Shown: positions 16,079-25,279 of the stretch, in pieces
Layout: every line of letters starts with the position of its first letter
Position numbering within the stretch: position 1 is the first letter of the stretch
Origin: Flavobacterium branchiarum
GTDB lineage: Bacteria > Bacteroidota > Bacteroidia > Flavobacteriales > Flavobacteriaceae
Direction: 5' to 3'
Assembly: GCF_030409845.1 (NCBI RefSeq)
Contig: NZ_JAUFQQ010000005.1
Span: forward strand, 248,001 to 312,000
DNA: 64,000 bases
Program-made: the position numbers and the translations under genes
Notes under the pieces: model-generated
Seen by the model: the letters and a program-made list of their open reading frames with translations, nothing else
What the model was told of the DNA's origin: nothing
Databases searched by the model: none

Positions 16079-17389
16079 ATGAAAAAAGAAATAAATAAAG
16101 TCTTAAATTTTATAGACCTTCATAAAGGAGAAGAGAACAAAAAGAAAGTAATTGAAAACATTACAAGTAGCATCTCTTTTAGAGGCTCTAACCTATGGAT
16201 ATTAGCTTGTGCAATACTTATTGCGTCTGTAGGCTTAAATGTAAATTCTACGGCAGTTATAATTGGCGCCATGTTAATTTCTCCTCTAATGGGACCAATT
16301 GTTGGAGCCGGTTTTGGACTAGGAATGTATGATTTTGAATTGGTAAAGAAATCTATTAAAAACCTTCTGATTGCTACATTTGTAAGTTTAGCAATTTCTA
16401 CTTTATATTTTTACGCAAGCCCCTTTAAAGAGGCCCAATCGGAGCTCTTAGCTCGAACATCTCCAAATATATATGATATATTAATCGCCTTCTTTGGTGG
16501 CTTAGTTGGCGTGATTGCAGTGACAAGAGTCGAAAAAGGAAATCCAATTCCTGGAGTTGCCATCGCAACTGCTTTAATGCCTCCTTTATGTACTGCTGGA
16601 TATAGCCTAGCTCTAGGAAACATAAGTTATTTTTTGGGCGCTATGTATTTATACGCCATTAACTGCGTATTTATATGCATTGCTACTTTTATAATCGTAA
16701 AATTTCTACAATACCCCGTTGCTCAACAATTGGATTTAAAACGTGAAAAACAAGTAAAATACGGGATTACTATACTTATCATGCTAATGATTTTACCTAG
16801 TATTTATTTCGCATATCAACTTTTTATTGAAAAGAGCTACCGCTTAAAAACAGAAGTTTTCATCAAAAAAGAGTTCACAGATCATGATTACCCCTTAATA
16901 TATAAAAAGGTAGATTACAATAGTAACCCTAAAAAAATAGAACTTGCTTTTTTATCTAAAAAATTCAACAATGAGGAAATTAGCGAATTAAATAAAAAAC
17001 TGATTGACTATAATTTGCCAAATACCCAACTATTAATTCAACAAGACACTTTTAACATAAGCCGTGACATTCTAAATAAAATGAATTCTAGCAGAGATTT
17101 AGTTGACAAAAAAGACATTATAATCAATAGCTTACGCGAACAACTAGCTGAATACCAATTTAACAATGAGCAAATTACAGACGAATCAAAAGTTCTTTTT
17201 CCTTATGTATCTTCATTGACTATCGGAAACTACTCTTATAAAAATGCACAAAACACCAAAATAATACCTATTATTTTATATCAAAGTAAAAAAGAATTAA
17301 ACAAAGACACAAGTCAGAAATTAAAATCATGGCTCAAAATTCGATTAGCAAAAGACTCCATCGAAATATACAGACAAGTACCTAAATAA
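16079..17389 (+). CDS. DUF389 membrane protein
   Basis: 436 residues from the ATG at 16079; an in-frame TTG six bases upstream has no support. The first two thirds have about six membrane segments with the DUF389 signatures STAVIIGAMLISPLMGPIVGAG and IPGVAIATALMPPLCTAGY, both rich in Gly, Pro and small residues. The C-terminal 190 residues are soluble and hydrophilic, with a possible periplasmic or cytoplasmic domain. The family is described as a membrane protein of unknown transport function. It is a single gene. Confidence 0.88.
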   Translation: MKKEINKVLNFIDLHKGEENKKKVIENITSSISFRGSNLWILACAILIASVGLNVNSTAVIIGAMLISPLMGPIVGAGFGLGMYDFELVKKSIKNLLIATFVSLAISTLYFYASPFKEAQSELLARTSPNIYDILIAFFGGLVGVIAVTRVEKGNPIPGVAIATALMPPLCTAGYSLALGNISYFLGAMYLYAINCVFICIATFIIVKFLQYPVAQQLDLKREKQVKYGITILIMLMILPSIYFAYQLFIEKSYRLKTEVFIKKEFTDHDYPLIYKKVDYNSNPKKIELAFLSKKFNNEEISELNKKLIDYNLPNTQLLIQQDTFNISRDILNKMNSSRDLVDKKDIIINSLREQLAEYQFNNEQITDESKVLFPYVSSLTIGNYSYKNAQNTKIIPIILYQSKKELNKDTSQKLKSWLKIRLAKDSIEIYRQVPK

Positions 17390-17480
17390 TATATTTGATT
17401 TGAAATACTTTATTAGCTTATTAAAAAATAGTTACTATATTTACTTTTACATAATAAGAAATTAACTAAACTAGAATATC

Positions 17481-17591
17481 ATGTCAAAGGGTCAAGACGC
17501 AAAGAAAACTGCAAAAAAAGAACCTCTTAAAACTGCAAAAGAAAAGAAAGAGGAAAAGAGAGAAAAGAAAAATAGTCCTAAAAGAGACTAA
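17481..17591 (+). CDS. Small Lys-rich basic protein (36 aa), hypothetical
   Basis: ATG to TAA frame of 37 codons encoding MSKGQDAKKTAKKEPLKTAK and a further 16 Lys/Glu/Arg-rich residues. About 40 percent of the residues are lysine and there is no hydrophobic stretch, so it would be a disordered cytoplasmic peptide that could bind nucleic acid. It stands alone in the 17390-17664 gap, ends just before a hairpin repeat, and its codon pattern looks coding (AAA/AAG and GAA/GAG mixed, no rare codons). Short Lys-rich proteins of this style are annotated in flavobacteria, as far as I recall. Coding status is inferred. Confidence 0.55.
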   Translation: MSKGQDAKKTAKKEPLKTAKEKKEEKREKKNSPKRD

Positions 17592-17594
17592 TTT

Positions 17595-17661
17595 TTAGTA
17601 TTCAGTTACAGTCACAGTTTTCAGCTTATAACCGATTACTGTGACTGCATACTGATACTAA
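17595..17661. repeat. CAGTCNCAGT-family hairpin, small copy
   Basis: TTAGTATTCAGT (17595-17606) pairs with ACTGATACTAA (17651-17661, one bulge) and CAGTCACAGT (17609-17618) pairs with ACTGTGACTG (17638-17647). It lies between two convergent gene ends and shares words such as CTGCATACTGA with the larger array at 36130-36355. It may act as a bidirectional terminator, but the T-run is weak. Confidence 0.65.
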
Positions 17662-17664
17662 TTA

Positions 17665-19125
17665 TTATTTAACTGGAATGTTGCTTAGAATTTCTAAAAC
17701 AAATTTCCAATATTTTTGAGCTGAAGAGATACTCGCTCTTTCATCTGGTGAATGTGCTCCGTGAATTGTTGGACCAAAAGAAATCATATCCATATCAGGA
17801 TAATTAGTTCCTAAAATACCACATTCTAAACCAGCGTGACAAGCCACAACTTTTGGTTTTTCATTATTTTGTTTTTCATAGATTCCAACTAAAACATCTA
17901 ATATCTCTGAGTTTACATTTGGAGTCCAACCTGGGTAACTTCCAGAAAGTTCTACTTCACAACCTACTAATTCAAAAGCAGAACGCAATGCGTTAGCCAA
18001 GTCAAATTTAGATGTTTCAACAGAAGAACGTGTTAAACATCCAATCTTAATTTCACCATCTTTTACTATAACACGAGCAACATTATTTGAAGTTTCAACT
18101 AAGTCGTCCATATCAGCACTCATTCTGTAAACTCCATTATGAGCAGCATAAATAGCGCGAATAATACCTTCTTGAACCCCTAAATCCATTACTTTTTCAG
18201 GCAAATCGCATTTAACGATTTCTATCGTAAGATTTGGCTCAGTAGTTTTATACTCCGTTTTAATATCATTGATGATTTCCTGCATATCAAAAATGTAAGC
18301 TTCATCAAACATCTCTGATATGATTACTTTCGCTACACTTTCTCTTGGAATCGCATTACGCAAACTTCCACCGTTTATCTCAACTACTTGTAATCCGAAA
18401 TTTTCAAAAGCATCAAACAACAAACGGTTCATAATTTTGTTGGCATTCCCCAAACCTTTATGAATATCCATTCCTGAGTGACCACCTTTAAGACCTTTTA
18501 CAGTGATAATGTGTCCAACAGATCCTTCTGGAACTTCTTCTTCATTATACGTTCTTGTAGCTGTTACATCAATACCTCCTGCGCAACCTATATCAATTTC
18601 ATCATCTTCTTCAGTATCTAAATTCAATAAAATCTGACCTTGAAGAATACCTCCTTTTAAGTTTAACGCCCCTGTCATTCCAGTTTCTTCATCAATTGTA
18701 AACAAAGCTTCGATTGCTGGATGCGGAATATCTTTACTTTCTAAAATAGCCATTATCGTTGCAACTCCAAGTCCATTATCCGCACCTAGTGTAGTTCCTC
18801 TAGCGCGAACCCAATCCCCATCAACATACATATCAATTCCCTGTGTGTCAAAATCAAAAACCGTATCTGCATTTTTTTGGTGCACCATGTCCAAGTGGCC
18901 TTGCAAAACGATTGCTTTACGATTTTCCATTCCCGGAGTAGCTGGCTTGCGAATAATTACATTACGAATTTCATCCTCAAAAGTTTCTAATCCTAAACTA
19001 GTTCCGAAGTTTTTCATGAACTCAATAACACGCTCTTCTTTCTTCGATGGACGCGGTACCGCATTCAAATCAGCAAACTTATTCCAAAGTGCTTTTGGTT
19101 CTAAATTTCTTATTTCTTGACTCAT
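17665..19125 (-). CDS. pepD: Aminoacyl-histidine dipeptidase (PepD family, M20)
   Basis: 486 residues from the ATG at 19125 (MSQEIRNLEP); an upstream in-frame ATG at 19149 would add eight residues and lies only about 10 bases from the promoter box. The M20 metallopeptidase motifs are clear: QGHLDMV (His and Asp zinc ligands), TTLGADNGLGVA (bridging Asp), TIDEETGMTGA (catalytic Glu pair), and HAGLECGIL plus GPTIHGAHSPDER near the C-terminus. It cleaves Xaa-His and other dipeptides in the cytoplasm. Single gene. Confidence 0.94.
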   Translation of the reverse strand: MSQEIRNLEPKALWNKFADLNAVPRPSKKEERVIEFMKNFGTSLGLETFEDEIRNVIIRKPATPGMENRKAIVLQGHLDMVHQKNADTVFDFDTQGIDMYVDGDWVRARGTTLGADNGLGVATIMAILESKDIPHPAIEALFTIDEETGMTGALNLKGGILQGQILLNLDTEEDDEIDIGCAGGIDVTATRTYNEEEVPEGSVGHIITVKGLKGGHSGMDIHKGLGNANKIMNRLLFDAFENFGLQVVEINGGSLRNAIPRESVAKVIISEMFDEAYIFDMQEIINDIKTEYKTTEPNLTIEIVKCDLPEKVMDLGVQEGIIRAIYAAHNGVYRMSADMDDLVETSNNVARVIVKDGEIKIGCLTRSSVETSKFDLANALRSAFELVGCEVELSGSYPGWTPNVNSEILDVLVGIYEKQNNEKPKVVACHAGLECGILGTNYPDMDMISFGPTIHGAHSPDERASISSAQKYWKFVLEILSNIPVK

Positions 19126-19159
19126 TATGTTTTGTTTGATGTTTAACATTTTTCAACTT

Positions 19160-19167
19160 CAAAGTTA
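19160..19167 (-). promoter_or_regulatory. pepD -7 promoter box
   Basis: TAACTTTG on the minus strand matches TAnnTTTG and lies 34 bases before the preferred start at 19125. Confidence 0.55.
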
Positions 19168-19234
19168 CAAAGTTTAAATTCTTTTTCGAAACAATTGATA
19201 TTGTATTTATATTTACGAATTCAAAATTTACACT

Positions 19235-20296
19235 GTGAAATCAAAATATATTCTTCCCTTATTTTTACTACTCCAAATCATTTTCTTAAAGATCATCCCT
19301 TTTTACCCTGAATTTGTAGAAAAATACTACAGTACTGGTCTGTATTTAAAAATTGCTTCTTTTTCAAGGATTACATTTGGGCGAATTCCGTTTTCTATAG
19401 GCGATTGCATTTACTTCATCTTAATAGTATTGTTTATTAAGTGGATTTGGACTAAACGAAAGTCATGGAGGCTATTATGGAAGGATAACCTCTTAACTGC
19501 CTTAAGTTTTCTTTCGGTATTTTATTTTTTATTCCATTTCTTATGGGCTTTTAATTATTACCGAGTGCCTTTATTTGAAAAAATGGGAATTCAAAGAGAA
19601 TATTCTGATGGAGACTTATTAGATTTTACAAAAAAATTAATCACCAAAACGAATTCCATTCAATACCAAATAACTAAAAACAACAACCTAAAAGTTAAAT
19701 CTCCTTATTCGCAAGAACAACTTTTTAAAATGAATTTAAACGGGTATTACAATCTCGCAACCGAACATCCTTATTTTACCTATTCACATTTAAGTGTAAA
19801 AAAATCACTTTTCAGCCTTCCTCTTACCTATATGGGATTTGGTGGTTATCTAAATCCATTTACTAATGAAGCTCAAGTAAATGATCTTGGTCCGTTGTAT
19901 AGTTTTCCGATGACTGCAAACCATGAAATGGCACATCAAATGGGATATGCAAGCGAAAGCGAATGCAATTTTATAGGATTCTTAGCTTCTATAAAAAATG
20001 ACAATTTACATATTCAATATTCAGGCTATAGCATGGCTTTACGCTATTGTTTAGGAATTATAAGAGCAAAAGATGAAAAATTATTTAATCAAATAGTGAA
20101 AACTGTTCATCCTGGAATTCTAAATAACTATAAAGAAAGCCAAGATTTCTGGAAGCAATATGAAACATTTATTGAGGTTGGTTTTCATATTTTTTATGAC
20201 AATTTCTTGAAAATGAATCAGCAAAAAGATGGCATGGATAGCTATAGTCGATTTGTTGATTTAATGATTAATTACTACAAAGAGAAAGAGCTATAA
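19235..20296 (+). CDS. DUF3810 membrane protein with zinc-protease-like HExxH motif
   Basis: 353 residues with a GTG start (GTG AAA TCA). Three N-terminal membrane segments (about 5-25, 55-72, 87-110) are followed by a soluble domain with NHEMAHQMGYASESECN, an HExxH zinc site with a following Glu as in gluzincin-type metallopeptidases. DUF3810 is the family. A membrane-bound metallopeptidase is the likely function but the substrate is unknown. Single gene upstream of the sigma factor unit. Confidence 0.85.
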   Translation: MKSKYILPLFLLLQIIFLKIIPFYPEFVEKYYSTGLYLKIASFSRITFGRIPFSIGDCIYFILIVLFIKWIWTKRKSWRLLWKDNLLTALSFLSVFYFLFHFLWAFNYYRVPLFEKMGIQREYSDGDLLDFTKKLITKTNSIQYQITKNNNLKVKSPYSQEQLFKMNLNGYYNLATEHPYFTYSHLSVKKSLFSLPLTYMGFGGYLNPFTNEAQVNDLGPLYSFPMTANHEMAHQMGYASESECNFIGFLASIKNDNLHIQYSGYSMALRYCLGIIRAKDEKLFNQIVKTVHPGILNNYKESQDFWKQYETFIEVGFHIFYDNFLKMNQQKDGMDSYSRFVDLMINYYKEKEL

Positions 20297-20329
20297 TTTT
20301 TTCTTTAAGGAATAAAAACTGTAACAAAA

Positions 20330-20346
20330 TCGGCATTAATACTACT
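20330..20346 (+). promoter_or_regulatory. Possible ECF-type promoter of the sigma factor gene
   Basis: TGTAACA (20330-20336) followed closely by TACTAC resembles the GTAAC-type -35 element of ECF sigma promoters and lies directly before the sigma gene, where autoregulation is common. No TAnnTTTG box is seen here. Weak evidence. Confidence 0.3.
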
Positions 20347-20354
20347 AATACAAT

Positions 20355-20849
20355 ATGAACGATAATTTAGAACATTCATTTGTTGTGCAATTGCAGGCAA
20401 ACCAGAATATAATCCACAAGATTTGTAGATTATATACTGCAAACCAAGATGCTCACAAGGATTTGTTTCAAGAAATTACGATTCAGTTATGGAAAGCATA
20501 TCCAAAATTTAGAGGTGATAGCAAATTTTCTACTTGGACTTATCGAGTCGCGCTAAATACCGCTATTACGTTATATCGAAAAACAAAACGTTCGATAGCT
20601 ACTGTAGAGTTTGAAAATCACCAGCATTTTATAAAAGAAGTTGATTACAACTATGAAGAAGAGGAACAAATTAAGTTAATGTACAAAGCCGTTTACCAAC
20701 TAAACGATATCGAAAAAGCATTGATTTTCATGTATCTAGAAGATAAAGATTATCAAGAAATTGCAGAAACTTTGGGGATTAGTGAAGTAAATGCACGAGT
20801 GAAAATGAATAGAATTAAAGGGAAACTTAAAAAAATATTAAATCCTTAA
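20355..20849 (+). CDS. ECF-type RNA polymerase sigma factor
   Basis: 164 residues with sigma region 2 (DLFQEITIQLWKAYPKFRGDSKFSTWTYRVALNTA, about 35-75) and region 4 (DYQEIAETLGISEVNARVKMNRIKGKLKK, about 130-160). No other domain. It directs RNA polymerase to a small set of promoters. The next gene follows after six bases and encodes a membrane protein, as expected for a sigma/anti-sigma pair. Confidence 0.92.
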   Translation: MNDNLEHSFVVQLQANQNIIHKICRLYTANQDAHKDLFQEITIQLWKAYPKFRGDSKFSTWTYRVALNTAITLYRKTKRSIATVEFENHQHFIKEVDYNYEEEEQIKLMYKAVYQLNDIEKALIFMYLEDKDYQEIAETLGISEVNARVKMNRIKGKLKKILNP

Positions 20850-20855
20850 AAAAAT

Positions 20856-21485
20856 ATGAAAGAGCTGGATTTACTAAAAAAAGATTGGAACAAAACCGCA
20901 ACTACTTTTGAGCAAGTATCTGAAGTAGATATTTATAACATGATTCACAAAAAGTCGTCATCGATTGTAAAATGGATCTTGGTTATAAGTTTTCTAGAAA
21001 TATTATTTTGGACCGCATCGAATATCTTGTTTAGCATTGATGATTTCTTGAGACAAATCAATCATCCTGAATATATACTATACCTTGAAATAATAACGTA
21101 TTTTAATTATGTAGTACTACTTGTTTTTATGTATTTTTTCTATAAAAACTACACAACTATATCGACTACAAAATCTACAAAATTATTAATGAGTAGTATC
21201 TTAAAAACCCGTAAAACGGTTCAATACTATGTTTGGTTTAATTTAGCAATGGCCGTTTTTAGCTCATTTATAAGCTTCTTTATTGCTTTATCAAGCCCTG
21301 AAATGAACTACCTTAAAGAGAAAATCGCGACCAACGGAATGGTAATGCTAATGGTTATAGGCATTTTACTCCTAGTTACTCTTGCTTGGTTGGGATTTGC
21401 ATGGTGCTTTTACAGAATTCTATACGGTAGATTACTACGAAGATTATACGTTAATTATAAAGAGCTTAAGAAAATAGATTTATAG
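20856..21485 (+). CDS. Four-TM membrane protein, putative anti-sigma partner
   Basis: 209 residues. A cytoplasmic N-terminal segment (MKELDLLKKDWNKTATTFEQ) is followed by about four membrane helices (near 38-60, 73-95, 125-147, 158-185). There is no zinc-binding ZAS motif HxxxCxxC and no FecR domain. The call as an anti-sigma factor rests on the six-base gap to the ECF sigma gene and the membrane topology alone. Confidence 0.6.
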   Translation: MKELDLLKKDWNKTATTFEQVSEVDIYNMIHKKSSSIVKWILVISFLEILFWTASNILFSIDDFLRQINHPEYILYLEIITYFNYVVLLVFMYFFYKNYTTISTTKSTKLLMSSILKTRKTVQYYVWFNLAMAVFSSFISFFIALSSPEMNYLKEKIATNGMVMLMVIGILLLVTLAWLGFAWCFYRILYGRLLRRLYVNYKELKKIDL

Positions 21486-21499
21486 GGATGTAAAACATA

Positions 21500-21560
21500 T
21501 TTTGTAAAATGTAAAGATGGTAAATATTTGAAATTAAATCCATTATTACATTTTACAAAA
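21500..21560. terminator. Bidirectional terminator-like hairpin
   Basis: TTTTGTAAAATGTAA (21500-21514) pairs perfectly with its complement at 21546-21560; a second stem ATGG/CCAT continues inside. It separates two convergent genes. The stem is A/T-rich. Confidence 0.6.
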
Positions 21561-21563
21561 AAA

Positions 21564-22373
21564 CTAATATCCCCATCTACGCATTTTGTTCAATTCTTCT
21601 TCTAATTTTAGGTCTTCAGCTGAAATAACTTTTAAAAATGAAGGATGTTGTTCAATAGCGTATTCTACTTTTTCGACAATTTCATCAATTGTATCATTAT
21701 CATAATCAATATCAAGTGGTTCTTTGATTATAAATGACTGTAATATTCCTTTCTTTTTCATTCGTAATCCTTTTTTATCAAAAGATCTACGGAAGCCATC
21801 GATTACAATTGGAACAACTATTGGTCTGTGTTCTTTTATAATGTGCGCTGTTCCTTTACGAACTGGCTTAAATGACTTCGTTGTTCCTTGCGGAAACGTA
21901 ATTACCCATCCATCATTAAGAGCAATTTTTATATTTTCGGTATCATTAGGATTTACATCTCTTTTTTCAGTAACATCTACACCTTTAGCTCTCCAAGTAC
22001 GTTCTACGCTTATTGCTCCAACATAAGCCATAATTCTAGGCAACAAGCCAGATCTCATAGTCTCTTTAGCGGCAACATAATAAATATTCATTTTAGGTTG
22101 CCATAAGTAACCTACATTTTTTATATTATCTGCTCTTCCACTCAAACTTGCGTTAAAAACATGAAACATAGCTACAACATCAGCAAAGTAAGTCTGATGA
22201 TTGGATATAAAAAGAACATTAGTATCTGGTAAATTTCTTATGATTTCTGAACCCTCGATTTGCAATTCGTTAAAACCTCGATAACGTCTGTGTGTAATTG
22301 CACCAAATATTCGAATTAACCATTTTTTTATAAATAGTATATGACCAAAAGGATTTCTCTTAAACAATCCCAT
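21564..22373 (-). CDS. 1-acylglycerol-3-phosphate acyltransferase-like (PlsC family)
   Basis: 269 residues from the ATG at 22373. The PlsC acyltransferase motifs are SNHQTYFAD (the HxxxxD-type site is here NHQTYFAD) and VITFPQGTTKSF (glycerophosphate-binding block), then VVPIVIDGFRRSF. A membrane-associated N-terminus is visible. It most likely acylates a lysophospholipid or a lipid precursor. A longer frame with a GTG at 22448 exists, but an exact -7 promoter box lies between the two starts, which favours the shorter one. Confidence 0.85.
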   Translation of the reverse strand: MGLFKRNPFGHILFIKKWLIRIFGAITHRRYRGFNELQIEGSEIIRNLPDTNVLFISNHQTYFADVVAMFHVFNASLSGRADNIKNVGYLWQPKMNIYYVAAKETMRSGLLPRIMAYVGAISVERTWRAKGVDVTEKRDVNPNDTENIKIALNDGWVITFPQGTTKSFKPVRKGTAHIIKEHRPIVVPIVIDGFRRSFDKKGLRMKKKGILQSFIIKEPLDIDYDNDTIDEIVEKVEYAIEQHPSFLKVISAEDLKLEEELNKMRRWGY

Positions 22374-22405
22374 AAATTTATGTGTTATTTTGAAAATTAG
22401 AAAGA

Positions 22406-22413
22406 CAAACTTA
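22406..22413 (-). promoter_or_regulatory. PlsC-type gene -7 promoter box
   Basis: TAAGTTTG on the minus strand matches TAnnTTTG and is 32 bases before the ATG at 22373. Confidence 0.55.
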
Positions 22414-22598
22414 CGAAATTTATTTTTGTCTTTTCCACCAACAGTCACTCTTGCACCACAAATCGCAACTATCTATATATCAAACAAAAGAAGATTTTCT
22501 CTCAAAATTCAAAACAAAAAGGAGTCAATCAGATATGAGCTAAATAGGCATAAAAAAAATCTTTTAAAGTAAGTAACTGCCCTTTCTTTGCTTTTCGA

Positions 22599-23243
22599 TT
22601 AATTTACAATATTTGTTTTCAAAACTTCTTTTAACTCACTCAATATCATAGCAGTTGCTCCCCATACAATGTGATTTTCTATTTTAAAAGCAGGCACAGT
22701 AATATTTGTCGCATACGAAGTTGACAAAGTCGTTTCGATAACAATTTCATCATCTAAAAAAACTGAAAGTGGCAACTCGATGATATCTGCAACCTCTCTT
22801 GGATCTGGTCGAAAATAAATCTCTTCTTTACAAATCCCTAAAAAAGGATGTACTACAAAATTACTTGGTGGAATATAGGTCGGTGTAAATGCCTTTATAA
22901 CTTCAATTTTATCAGGCAAAACGCCAATTTCTTCATGTGTTTCACGCAATGCAGTATAAGCATAATTCTCATCATCTTGCTCATATTTCCCTCCAGGAAA
23001 TGCTATTTGTGATGAATGCACTCCATTATAGGCATTACGCACGATTAAAACCAAATGAGCAATCTCATTTTTAGGATAAAGCAACATCATAACCGCAGCA
23101 ACTCTCGGAGTAATCCCCTTACTTTCAATATTTTTCACAACTTCCATTCGTTCCAATGGAGCCATTTTATAATGTGCTACTTCCGCAGGAAGCGATACTG
23201 CAACAAGATTTGGAACATAATGCAATACGTTTTGAAAATTCAT
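22599..23243 (-). CDS. Nudix hydrolase (CoA pyrophosphatase-like)
   Basis: 214 residues. The Nudix box is present as FPGGKYEQDDENYAYTALRE and THEEIGV, with the catalytic glutamates in REThEE. The preceding SSQIAFPGG resembles the motif of CoA-cleaving Nudix enzymes (NudL type). It would hydrolyse CoA or a related nucleotide diphosphate. Single gene; the 150 bases before the next gene hold no recognisable feature. Confidence 0.88.
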   Translation of the reverse strand: MNFQNVLHYVPNLVAVSLPAEVAHYKMAPLERMEVVKNIESKGITPRVAAVMMLLYPKNEIAHLVLIVRNAYNGVHSSQIAFPGGKYEQDDENYAYTALRETHEEIGVLPDKIEVIKAFTPTYIPPSNFVVHPFLGICKEEIYFRPDPREVADIIELPLSVFLDDEIVIETTLSTSYATNITVPAFKIENHIVWGATAMILSELKEVLKTNIVN

Positions 23244-23426
23244 ATAGGAGTTTCTAAGTAATTTAAATAATATATAAATATAGTTTAGAATTCATCATCT
23301 CACAAGTTTTAAGAAAAACTAACTCCTTAAAATTCTTTATTTTTAAAAGAAAACACAATAAAAATCGTACTTTTATAATAGTTTTTCACTGAAAACCAGA
23401 ATCTTTAAGTCTGATAAAATTAATTT

Positions 23427-24173
23427 ATGACTAAAAAATCCTTACTCCTTTATTGTTTGTTATTTACTCTATTATTGTTTGTTCAGGCAAGTACTGCTCA
23501 AAATCAAATTAATAAAGACAGCATAAGTTCTAAAAATAAACTGACAGCAAAAGGGAATACGTATAGTGGGCTAACTTTTAAACTCTCGTCAAAAGACACT
23601 GATGTAAGACAAGGCCTTTTTGTAAACGTAAGTGATCAATCCCGAAATTTATTTAAAACTAGTGTCGATGCGGGGTATTTTGTCAAAGACAATCTAGCCT
23701 TGGGAGCCTTGATAAGCTATGAGAATGATCGTAGGGACCAAATTGAAACCGATCAACAAAATGTTCAAACCGCTGTGCAATACGCTAAAGACTCCTATGG
23801 AATTTATGGCACCATGAAAAATTTCATTCCTCTGGACAATAAGGGACGTTTTTATCTATATAATTTAGTCCTTTTGGGAGCCAATTTTAAAAATATAATC
23901 GAAGAACGAACTACAGATGATTTATTAAAAAGGAGCTATACTAAAAACAAAGTCGTTGAATTACAAATTAATCCTGGAATCATGGTTAATATAGTAAGGG
24001 GATTTTCGGTAGAAGTAGGCGCACAAGTTGCAGGTATAAGTACTTCTTGGTCTGAAACCAAGGTAAATAATGAAATCACCGAAAAGTCACATGCTACTGA
24101 TGCCGATTTCAGTATAAACTTACTACGATTGAACATCGGTTTTTACTATTATTTTCCACTTAAAAGAAAATAA
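23427..24173 (+). CDS. Outer-membrane beta-barrel-like exported protein
   Basis: 248 residues. The signal peptide ends near STAQ (residue 25). The mature part has alternating polar and hydrophobic stretches and ends in an aromatic strand (LLRLNIGFYYYFPL), as in small outer-membrane barrels. No specific family is recognised. It overlaps nothing and is followed after two bases by the next gene, so they are one operon with the DUF4268 gene behind them. Confidence 0.7.
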   Translation: MTKKSLLLYCLLFTLLLFVQASTAQNQINKDSISSKNKLTAKGNTYSGLTFKLSSKDTDVRQGLFVNVSDQSRNLFKTSVDAGYFVKDNLALGALISYENDRRDQIETDQQNVQTAVQYAKDSYGIYGTMKNFIPLDNKGRFYLYNLVLLGANFKNIIEERTTDDLLKRSYTKNKVVELQINPGIMVNIVRGFSVEVGAQVAGISTSWSETKVNNEITEKSHATDADFSINLLRLNIGFYYYFPLKRK

Positions 24174-24175
24174 AA

Positions 24176-25249
24176 ATGAAAAATACATTCTTCTATAAAA
24201 CATTAATTTTTATCTTATTATTAGTTGCAACTTCTTGTGTAAACGATACTTATTTTGGTAAATCTGATAAAAATGACATTCGTTATTTTACTCTACAAAA
24301 CCAATCTGGATTTTCTAATATTAACATCAAAGCAAAGACCATTTCTATAACTATAAATGCCGAAACAGATCTAACAAAACTAGCTATTGATTCTGTTGCG
24401 TTGTCTACTTTTGCAACGCTTTCTCCAAATAAAGAAACAAGCAGAGATTTTACAACTCCGCAAACTTATACTGTTACTGCCGAAAATGGCGACAAGGCTA
24501 CTTATACCGTTACAGTTATCCAAGAAGGAGCTTATCCACAATTAGATAACAGCAATTTTGATTCTTGGTACACTCCATCAGGAAAGAAATACCAACAACC
24601 AGGAGCTGACGATAATACAATTTGGGCAACTGCCAATGATGGAACTACGACTACAAACAGCTCTAATGTGACAACATATCCATATCAGAATTCTGGCACT
24701 GATTATCTGGCACAAATTGTTACCAAAGATTTAGGTAATCTAGCAGGATTAATTGGCCAACGCATGGGATCTGGTACTTTATTTACAGGTAAATTTGTTT
24801 TGAATATCGCAAATCCATCTACTTCTGCACAATTCGGAATTCCTTTTACCGCCAAACCAAAAAGCTTTACTGTTCAGATAAAATATACTGCGGGAACTCC
24901 ATATCAAGATGGTAAAGGCAAGGTTATAGATAAAGCTGACCAAGCTGATATTTATGTGATTCTTGAAAACAGAGACGATCCAAATGCCATTAAACGCATC
25001 GCTACTGGCTGGCATAGAACTGGAACAACAATGGGTATGAATCTTCAAAATATTAATGTAGATTTGACCTACGGAACGTTAAACTCAAGTTTTCCTGATT
25101 ATCAGAAACCTAGCAATGGACTTTATGGAAATTCCAACGACAAGCCTACACATATCAGCGTAGTTTTTGCCTCAAGTGCCGATGGAATTTTATATGAAGG
25201 TGGAGTAAATAGTACGTTATACGTGAATAATTTTGAACTTAAATATTAA
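24176..25249 (+). CDS. PCMD-domain (putative carbohydrate metabolism) lipoprotein
   Basis: 357 residues with lipobox VATSC (Cys 21). An N-terminal immunoglobulin-like beta domain (about 32-120, DFTTPQTYTVTAENGDKATYTV is typical) precedes a PCMD-type domain (about 125-357) with the words NFDSWY, FTGKF, KPKSFTVQIKYTAG and the C-terminal LYVNNFEL. PCMD proteins are surface or outer-membrane-attached in Bacteroidetes and are often near sugar genes, though their binding partner is not known. Operon with the barrel gene before it. Confidence 0.82.
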   Translation: MKNTFFYKTLIFILLLVATSCVNDTYFGKSDKNDIRYFTLQNQSGFSNINIKAKTISITINAETDLTKLAIDSVALSTFATLSPNKETSRDFTTPQTYTVTAENGDKATYTVTVIQEGAYPQLDNSNFDSWYTPSGKKYQQPGADDNTIWATANDGTTTTNSSNVTTYPYQNSGTDYLAQIVTKDLGNLAGLIGQRMGSGTLFTGKFVLNIANPSTSAQFGIPFTAKPKSFTVQIKYTAGTPYQDGKGKVIDKADQADIYVILENRDDPNAIKRIATGWHRTGTTMGMNLQNINVDLTYGTLNSSFPDYQKPSNGLYGNSNDKPTHISVVFASSADGILYEGGVNSTLYVNNFELKY

Positions 25250-25279
25250 AAATAGTTACGACTATACAAATTATTAAAG

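Noticed and set aside
22398..22434. AAAGACA and TGTCTTT words that resemble the denitrification operator
   Set aside because: The halves are more than 20 bases apart and not in the N4 arrangement of the three true copies.
22374..22448. N-terminal extension of the PlsC-type gene from GTG
   Set aside because: An exact TAnnTTTG box lies within this stretch, so it is probably untranslated.
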